The translations under genes and the position numbers were made by a program. Source: Eunapius fragilis (Eukaryota > Porifera > Demospongiae > Spongillida > Spongillidae). Taken from it: a stretch of 64,000 nt of DNA. The notes below the pieces were generated by a model that saw nothing but the letters and a program-made list of their open reading frames with translations, made no database searches and was not told where the DNA came from. Position 1 is the stretch's first letter; each line of letters starts with the position of its first letter. The stretch is taken from NCBI GenBank assembly GCA_963681505.1, contig OY811973.1:13204268-13268267 (forward strand), read 5' to 3'. Of this stretch, positions 58,068 to 64,000 are shown in pieces.

Positions 58068-58458
58068 CAAGGACTGATATGGTTTCAGTCCAAATAGAGG
58101 TGGATACAAATGTCAATAAATTGTAGCTAGAACATGAGACCACCAGACCATCCATTGCTGGTGTGACCACCACAGAGAGGGTGGAGTTAAAACAGTAGAG
58201 GTTATTTGTAAGAGGAGGTGTGTTGGTTGCTATGAAGGGTCCACATGTTCCACTTGAAAAAGTATTGAGACAGGATTGACCAGGTGCTGGAGGACCCTGA
58301 GCCAGTATGAGTGTAGTCCCTACACAGCCTCCCACTGAAGGCACACCCCACACTGTGTTCCCAGCATAGCTGCTAACGTTACATGTGTAGTTGACAGCAG
58401 TGTTAGGACATATCTTCGTGGGACAGCTGGTCTCTCCTGTGAGCTGACATGGCAAGGC
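58068..58458 (-). CDS. Ig-like domain exon of receptor gene E
   Basis: A 391-bp exon, phase 0 to 1, acceptor CTCCCAG and donor GTAAGC. VNYTCNVSSYAG, TVWGVPSVGG, GTCGPFIATNTPPLTN and MDGLVVSC define the same cysteine-rich Ig-like domain as genes B and D, with a distinct C-terminal strand (LLTFVSTSIWTETISVLG). It lies upstream of, and on the same strand as, the FN3 exon at 54,466, so it is assigned to gene E. It lies just outside the mirrored part of the window. Confidence 0.78.
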
Positions 58459-58805
58459 CTGGGAGGAATCTGGGAGGGTGTGGAGGGGAGAGAAATTAAT
58501 AAATGTTGAAGAGTTAAGTTTCGATGCCTTCACTTTTATTGTATGGCCTGGTATGGCATTCTATCAGCGAAAACATTGACACTGGCAATGTTCAGAATAT
58601 GATTATTATTCATACTCTGTATGTGAGGTCATGTGTACATAGTTATGTTACTATGTCACATCACATCTGAAGTACATAAAAAAGCAATGTCAATGTTTTG
58701 TACAGGTAAGGCGAAGTGAAAGATGCTTAGGTCAGGCCACAGCAGTCAGTCAGGGCACTCAGGCTACGGCCTGACCACTTTTTGCTCGAGCGTCTGGTAA
58801 CGCAT
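58459..58805. other. Upstream of gene E Ig exon
   Basis: Unique AT-rich sequence; the first 100 bases resemble the region upstream of the Ig exons of B and D. No start exon was identified. Confidence 0.4.
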
Positions 58806-59836
58806 TAATGTCTATAGACCTTCTGCAACTCGCATCCTACGTAATTGTTTATTGCTGGTCACGTACTTACGTCATATGTATGTTGCTATTTATGTATACA
58901 GTTGCTATAAATAACTACACGTGAGCATATTGTTTCCTCCGTCGTTCGTTCCCGTCCGGTTATTGCTTATCTCGTACCCACGCGGGGTATATTTATAGCA
59001 ACATACATATGATGTAAGTACATGACTAGCTATAAACAATTACGTAGGACGCGAGTTGCAGAAGGTCTATTGTCCTGAGTGTCCACCCGGGGGTACAATT
59101 GGACACCCGGGTGGACAGCAAAAAACGTTTTTGCCGTTCGGTCATGGAAGGAACATTTAACGGTACCGGCTTATAGAACAAGTCTTTTTAGGATCGGGCC
59201 GAGATAAGTAAGGCTTAAATCCTTTCGATACCCGTAAAACGAGCCGTGCTAGCGGACCTATCCATTACGCTCCGTGCGGTACGTACATATATCGTATACG
59301 AGCTACGTAAGGTAAGTTTTTTTGCCAACGTTCATACAGATAGTAAAATACCTGTTTCTCTGGACTAGTGTTTGTCAACAAAAGGTAATTGAGAGCTTTC
59401 AGCTGTCTGTTTAGGCCTATGTTTTAAAGGACATGTACGCGTATCAGTAGACTATACTCATACATGACCTTTTAAACACAGGCCTAAACAGACAGCTGAA
59501 AGCTCTCAATCACTTTTAGTTGGCAAACACTAGTCCAGAGAAACAGCTATTTTACTATCTGTATGAACGTTGGCAAAAAAAACTTACCTTACGTAGCTCG
59601 TATACGATATGTACGGACCGCACGGAGCGTAATGGATAGGTCCGCTAGCACGGCTCGTTTTACGGGTATCAAAAGCCTTACTTATCTCGGCCCGATCCTA
59701 AAAAGACTTGTTCTATAAGCCAGTACCGTTAAATGCAATTAGGCCACTTCCATGACCGAACGGCAAAAATTTTTTTTGCTGTCCACCTGGGTGTCCGATT
59801 GTACCCCTGCGTGGACACTCAGGACAATAGACATTA
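58806..59836. mobile_element. Large foldback element, 1.03 kb, with nested palindrome
   Basis: The outer ends TAATGTCTAT and ATAGACATTA, then TTGTCCTGAGTGTCCACCC and its complement, lead into arms of about 370 bp that meet near 59,450 (TTTTAAAGGACATG / CATGACCTTTTAAA). The arms differ at scattered positions. The left end is split by another palindrome at 58,815-59,069. Confidence 0.9.
58815..59069. mobile_element. Nested 255-bp palindrome
   Basis: TAGACCTTCTGCAACTCGCA mirrors the end at 59,069; the arms reach CATATGTATGTTGCTAT. The loop holds CGTTCCCGTCCGGTTATTGC, also found at 13,588 and about 39,780. Confidence 0.88.
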
Positions 59837-60199
59837 AAATAGTTATGTAAGTACACCCACAATCCGCATAATTCATTGGTTGTAATGATTCAGCTATGAA
59901 AATTGCAATTTTTCTATGCCACTAGTTTCTAATTCAAATTATATTTATTATGTAGCATTGATGTTTTATTACCAATGTCATTTAAAAAACGTGATTGGTT
60001 CCATGTCATAAGACCAAGCACTTTTTAGAGAACGTACCAAGGGGTAGGGGGGTACTATAAATGGGTGACTTTGGAATTAGGCTGCACCCACTTAACCCTG
60101 TGTGCACTGATAGAAACGAAGCATTTTGGCTGTAGAATGTATATACCTATCTTTAAATTTACCCCCTACCACTTGAATAAAACGTATTAATATTCATTT
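59837..60199. other. Unassigned DNA
   Basis: AT-rich; no gene or element recognised. Confidence 0.4.
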
Positions 60200-62270
60200 C
60201 TGCAAGGCCGGTGGAAACTTGTAGGAGTCAATGGAAACCCTGTTGATGTAGAAGGAGTAGCAACACTCAGGCAATGTATATTGTCATTGGAGGTAGTAAG
60301 GTCTGTGCTGACTTCATAGTGGTACAATCATTGGATTTTTTTGAAGAAGTATGGTTGTGTTATTGATATCCCCAAGAGAAGGTTGGGGTTATACAAAATG
60401 TAGCTGTTCCCTTAGCAAGTTTTGTGATCGTCAAACAAGAGAGAGAGTTTTGCCAAGCAGTTGTCACCTTGACAGAAAAGGTGATAGTTCCACCATGGAG
60501 CGAATTAGAGGTTTTTGGAAGCACCGGTGCCATGTGTACAACCGGAACCTGGCTAGTTGAGGGTAAAAATAAATCTGATCTCCTAGTTATGGTGGCAAGG
60601 GGTGTTGTGAATCCCATTCAAGATGATGAGTTGTGGTGTATACCAATCCGCTTGTGCAATCCCTCATCTGCAGAGGCTACAGCTTATAGTGGAACGGAAT
60701 TAGCTGTGGCAGAGAGAATTGAAGAGCACCACTTTGGCTGTTGTTACTCAGGAGTCAAACCATCCATTGTACAGTCCTGAGAAGGAGGTGCCTTTGCACA
60801 AACAAGACATACTGTATACTACACAATTTGGTCAACGAATGCATGTGAGAGCATATCAGAGAAGGAACACGGGCAATTATTTAGGCAGTTGTTGAAGTAC
60901 GCCGACGTATTTGCTGACAGAGTTGACGAGCTAGGTCGCTCATCTACAATTCAACACTCCATCAACACAGGTGATCACCCGCCCATTAAACAACTTTCCA
61001 TTGGTGAGACAGGAGCATGCTCACAAGTTGATTTAGCAAGAGAAGTTATTCAACCATCAAACAGTCCGAGGGGCATCACCAGTGGTTCTGGCCCAGAAGA
61101 AGGATGGCACATACTGTTTTTGTGTGTATTATCAGAAGCTCAATTTTGTGACACGCAAAGATGCCTATCCTCTTCCTAGGATGGATGAAACATTAGAAGC
61201 TCTTGGAGGATTACGTTGGTTTTCCACACTAGATCTGCTGAATGGCTACTGGCAGTGGAAGTCAAAGAGGAGGACAGACCTAAGATAGCGTTTTCAACAC
61301 GGGATGGATTACTTGAATTTAAGGTAATGCCCTTCGGTTTGTGTAATGCATCCACAACATTTCAGAGGATAATGGATATGGTACTAGTAGGTGTGAAATG
61401 GAGTAGTTGTCTTGTATATATAGACGACATTGTCACAATGGGCAAAACCTTTCAGCAGCACGTAGACAACTTGGGGCTAGTACTTGAGAAATTGAGGTAG
61501 GCGGGGCTGAAGGTGAAACCATCTAAGTGCTTTCTTTGCCGCAAATTAAGAAGTTCTTTACCTAGGGCATAAGATCTCTCGGGAAGACATCGCTACGGAT
61601 CCAGCAGAGATTGAGGCTGTGAACAAGTGGTTAACCCCCACCACAGTGCAAGAGCTTCAAAAGTTCCTAGGACTGGCTGGATATTATTAGGAAAGATTTT
61701 GCTAGCTTGCATGGCACAACCTCTGTTCCGATTGATGGAGAGGGGCCGCGAATTCAAGTGGACACCGGAGTGCTCAGAGGCATTTGCAATATAGAAATTA
61801 CGACCAACATCAGCTCCTATCCTCGCTTTTCCTGACTTCAAAGCTGTCTTTGTCCTTTATACAGACGCAAGCGAGTCTGGAATAGGTGCTGCGCGCTGTC
61901 TCAGGTGGATAAGGATGAAGAGGAAAGAGTTGTAGCTTATGCAAGCAGAATCCTTTTATTAACAAGGCGGAACGGAAGTACAATGTAACGAGAAAAGAGC
62001 TGTTGGCAGTGGTAACATTTATAAAGCACTTTAGATCTTACTACTCAGAATTGAAGGCACTTTATCCTCAGGACAGACCACAGCTCTTTGCAATGGCTGT
62101 ACACTTTCAAGGAGCCGGAGGGGCAAATTGCAAGATGGTTAGAAAAGTTGCAGGAATTTGATTTCGAAGTGGTCCATCGGAGTGGGCGGAATAATGGGAA
62201 TGCTGATGTTTATAGCATCACACTCCCAAACACAAATGTTAATTAAGAGCAGAAGCTGCATTAGCGGAAC
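60200..62270 (+). mobile_element. Gypsy-type pol fossil
   Basis: Fragments in order of a protease-like end, reverse transcriptase (YPLPRMDETLEALGGLRWFS, FSTRDGLLEFKVMPFGLCNA, LVYIDDIVTMG) and RNase H (TDASESGIGA). No terminal repeats and no integrase were seen. It is clearly broken in many places and old. It lies outside the inverted-repeat arms. Confidence 0.8.
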
Positions 62271-62834
62271 TAAGGCAGTGCGATTACGGGGATACATAGA
62301 TGGTAAAAATTTGTAGCTTTTATTCTATGCAATAGAATAAAATAGAGGTGGACGCTAGTATAATTTATGCTTTTAAAGTGTAAGTGGTTTAACTGAAATG
62401 AGATTATAGTCAATTTATAGAAATCAGCTGTTCAGCATTGGGTAATAATCACACAGTATGTAGAATAACACGCTCAGCTATTATCCCTAGAAACCTGCAA
62501 ATAGAATAAAAAAGAGAATAAAATTTTTCTAGGGCTCATGCCCTGCTAGCTATAGCGCTTGCTTGCAGGATGGCAGAAATGATGTTTTGAACTAAACACA
62601 TGCTTTTATTTCTGTGTTTAAGTAGAATAGATGCACACACACACCCATTTTAGCCAATTTGTTTCCTTTAGTACACCTCGTCTTTGTGCATGGATCATTC
62701 CTCAGTTGTCCCTCTTGTTTTACCATACTGGTGTAGGCATGCACGACACATTTTACAGCTAACAGGATCAAATAATTCCTCAACAATATCGACAGGGAAA
62801 CCTCCTAGCGACAGCTCATCTTGCGCGACCATCC
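62271..62834. other. Unassigned DNA
   Basis: AT-rich, with TTTTATTCTATGCAATAGAATAAAA hairpin-like sequence near 62,318-62,342. No gene was supported. Confidence 0.4.
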
Positions 62835-63231
62835 CAGTGGCGGATCCAGGGGGGCCGTGCCCTCCCTCCCCCCCCCTTTCGTTTGTCTAATTATATACTC
62901 ATAGTCGCGCAATATCTGAACCTGCGGCAGCAGGTTCAATATAGGATTGATTGTCAAGGGCTGATGAAGCGGTGGCGGACGCAGGATTTAAAGAAAGGGG
63001 GGGGGGGGGTTGTACTGTAGTGGAGGGGGATCACCAAAATGGGGAGGGTGAGGGAGGGGGATGTGCCCCCTCCCGCGCGAAGCGCTGAAAACGTTAATTC
63101 GGCCGGTGTGCTAAAATGCATGAAAAAATTACGAGTTTTTTTACTTATGCCGCATTTTGTGTATTATGTAATAGGAGGAAAGGGGGAGTTGCAACCCCCC
63201 CCCCCCCCCCCCCCCCCTCCGTCCGCCAGTG
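62835..63231. mobile_element. hAT-like MITE cluster
   Basis: CAGTGGCGGATCCAGGGGGG at 62,835 and TCCGTCCGCCAGTG ending 63,231 are complementary termini. A third related end, GGTGGCGGACGCAGGATTTA, lies at 62,972, and G and C tracts abut them. Either one 397-bp element or two overlapping ones. Confidence 0.55.
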
Positions 63232-63249
63232 TGAAGTCATTAATAAAAC

Positions 63250-63540
63250 TTCACTAGCGTCTGGAGGGACTGACAACGGAGAAACGGATCGCTTATCTCT
63301 TTATCGCGATGGAATGAGAGCACAACGATCTACAGTTCTACGTTGGTTCCGTGTCGGTGTGGTTATAGAGAAACAAACAATTTCCTGTTTCTCGTGCCCA
63401 GTCCAAAAATAATTCTTGGTCGTCGTCGTGTTCTAATTCTTCTTAGGAAGGTATAACTCGAGCTACGAACGGTTTTGAAGAACGGCAATAGTACCATTCG
63501 CTTCGAAATTTACCGGCACGTTATCCTTACATGTCATATA
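63250..63540 (+). repeat. Dispersed repeat R, copy 4 (diverged)
   Basis: Shares ACGGATCGCTTATC, GTGGTTATAGAGAAACAA and TATAACTCGAGCTACGAAC-type segments with copies 1-3, at lower similarity. Confidence 0.5.
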
Positions 63541-63613
63541 GACACACATATATCAAGTACAAATTAATAACGATATGTAATAGATTTTTAAAAATAATTT
63601 TATTTGGTGTTCC

Positions 63614-63827
63614 TACACAACCAATTCTTATCCTGCCCGTAACGTGAGCGGTACCCAACTTTGGCGTAACGGCAGCGTATACGGTACCGTATTGGTAATA
63701 GCCCTGTTAAATGAAAACGTATCATTATTCTGAATAATTTACTTGCACTGTTACGGGCCCGTGTACGCTAATGTTACGCCAAAGTTGGGTACCGCTCACG
63801 TTACGGGGATTCAAGAATTGGTTGTGT
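63614..63827. mobile_element. 214-bp foldback element
   Basis: ACACAACCAATTCTT and CCGTAACGTGAGCGGTACCC with CAACTTTGGCGTAAC are mirrored exactly at the right end; the loop is about 100 bp. Confidence 0.85.
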
Positions 63828-63873
63828 AATATCGCAGTTTACACGGCCAATTGTCTACACATTTGAATCAAAT

Positions 63874-64000
63874 CGGCTACCGATCATACGTGATTCAGTA
63901 ATGAGGCGGAAGAAATTTCCAATCATATCCGAGAAATTATCGGATAGCATCGGATTTTTTTTTTTTGCCTCATTACTGAATCACGTAAGATCGGTAGCCG
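63874..64000. mobile_element. Palindrome at window end
   Basis: CGGCTACCGATCATACGTGA with TTCAGTAATGAGGC mirrors GCCTCATTACTGAATCACGT up to the last base, so the element probably continues past the window. Confidence 0.8.

Overview
The window looks like nuclear DNA from an early-branching animal, most likely a marine demosponge. It is AT-rich and has GT-AG introns, symmetric phase 1-1 fibronectin III exons, and many short inverted-repeat transposons. The FN3 and Ig-like exons resemble sponge receptor sequences I know from memory (an Amphimedon-like genome). That assignment is an inference; no search was run.

Layout. The dominant structure is a very large inverted repeat. The left arm is 1-13,767 and continues off the window. 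The right arm is 39,655-56,955, read backwards. The arms match gene for gene and intron for intron with visible divergence. They enclose a spacer of about 25.9 kb (13,768-39,654). Each arm holds the 3' parts of two convergent genes for type I membrane proteins (Ig-like domain, FN3 domain, transmembrane segment, short tail), separated by a 28-bp minisatellite. Left arm: gene A (+; FN3 2,911-3,162, TM 5,501-5,795, tail 5,943-6,017; its Ig exon would lie off-window) and gene B (-; Ig 10,446-10,833, FN3, linker, TM/tail down to 8,250). Right arm: gene D (+; 42,503-45,087, counterpart of B) and gene E (-; Ig 58,068-58,458, FN3 54,215-54,466, TM 47,790-48,021, tail 47,565-47,639, counterpart of A). 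A third, decayed A-type copy (gene C) lies in the spacer: truncated Ig 25,495-25,692, FN3 28,470-28,718, TM relic near 35,300, then a 3.2-kb expansion of the same 28-bp minisatellite.

Mobile DNA. The spacer is packed with foldback elements and nested insertions: a 0.5-kb palindrome, a 737-bp TIR element, a 1.76-kb Tc1/mariner-like palindrome inserted in a foldback MITE, three other copies of that MITE, a Kolobok-like TTAA element with a THAP-domain remnant, hAT transposase remains, and minisatellites of 41 and 17 bp. A LINE-like reverse transcriptase relic sits in the FN3-TM intron of both A and E. In E it is interrupted by a young, internally rearranged Gypsy LTR element at 49,977-53,782 that the left arm lacks. 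Beyond the right arm come nested palindromes (58,806-59,836), an old Gypsy pol fossil (60,200-62,270) and more MITEs.

Together the intact features describe a small family of Ig-FN3 membrane receptors in a palindromic, repeat-rich cluster. That arrangement favours exchange, copy-number change and inversion between copies. Several such events can be read by comparing the arms: a microinversion, minisatellite gains and losses, a coding-repeat expansion and new insertions. A role in cell recognition is plausible but not shown by the sequence.
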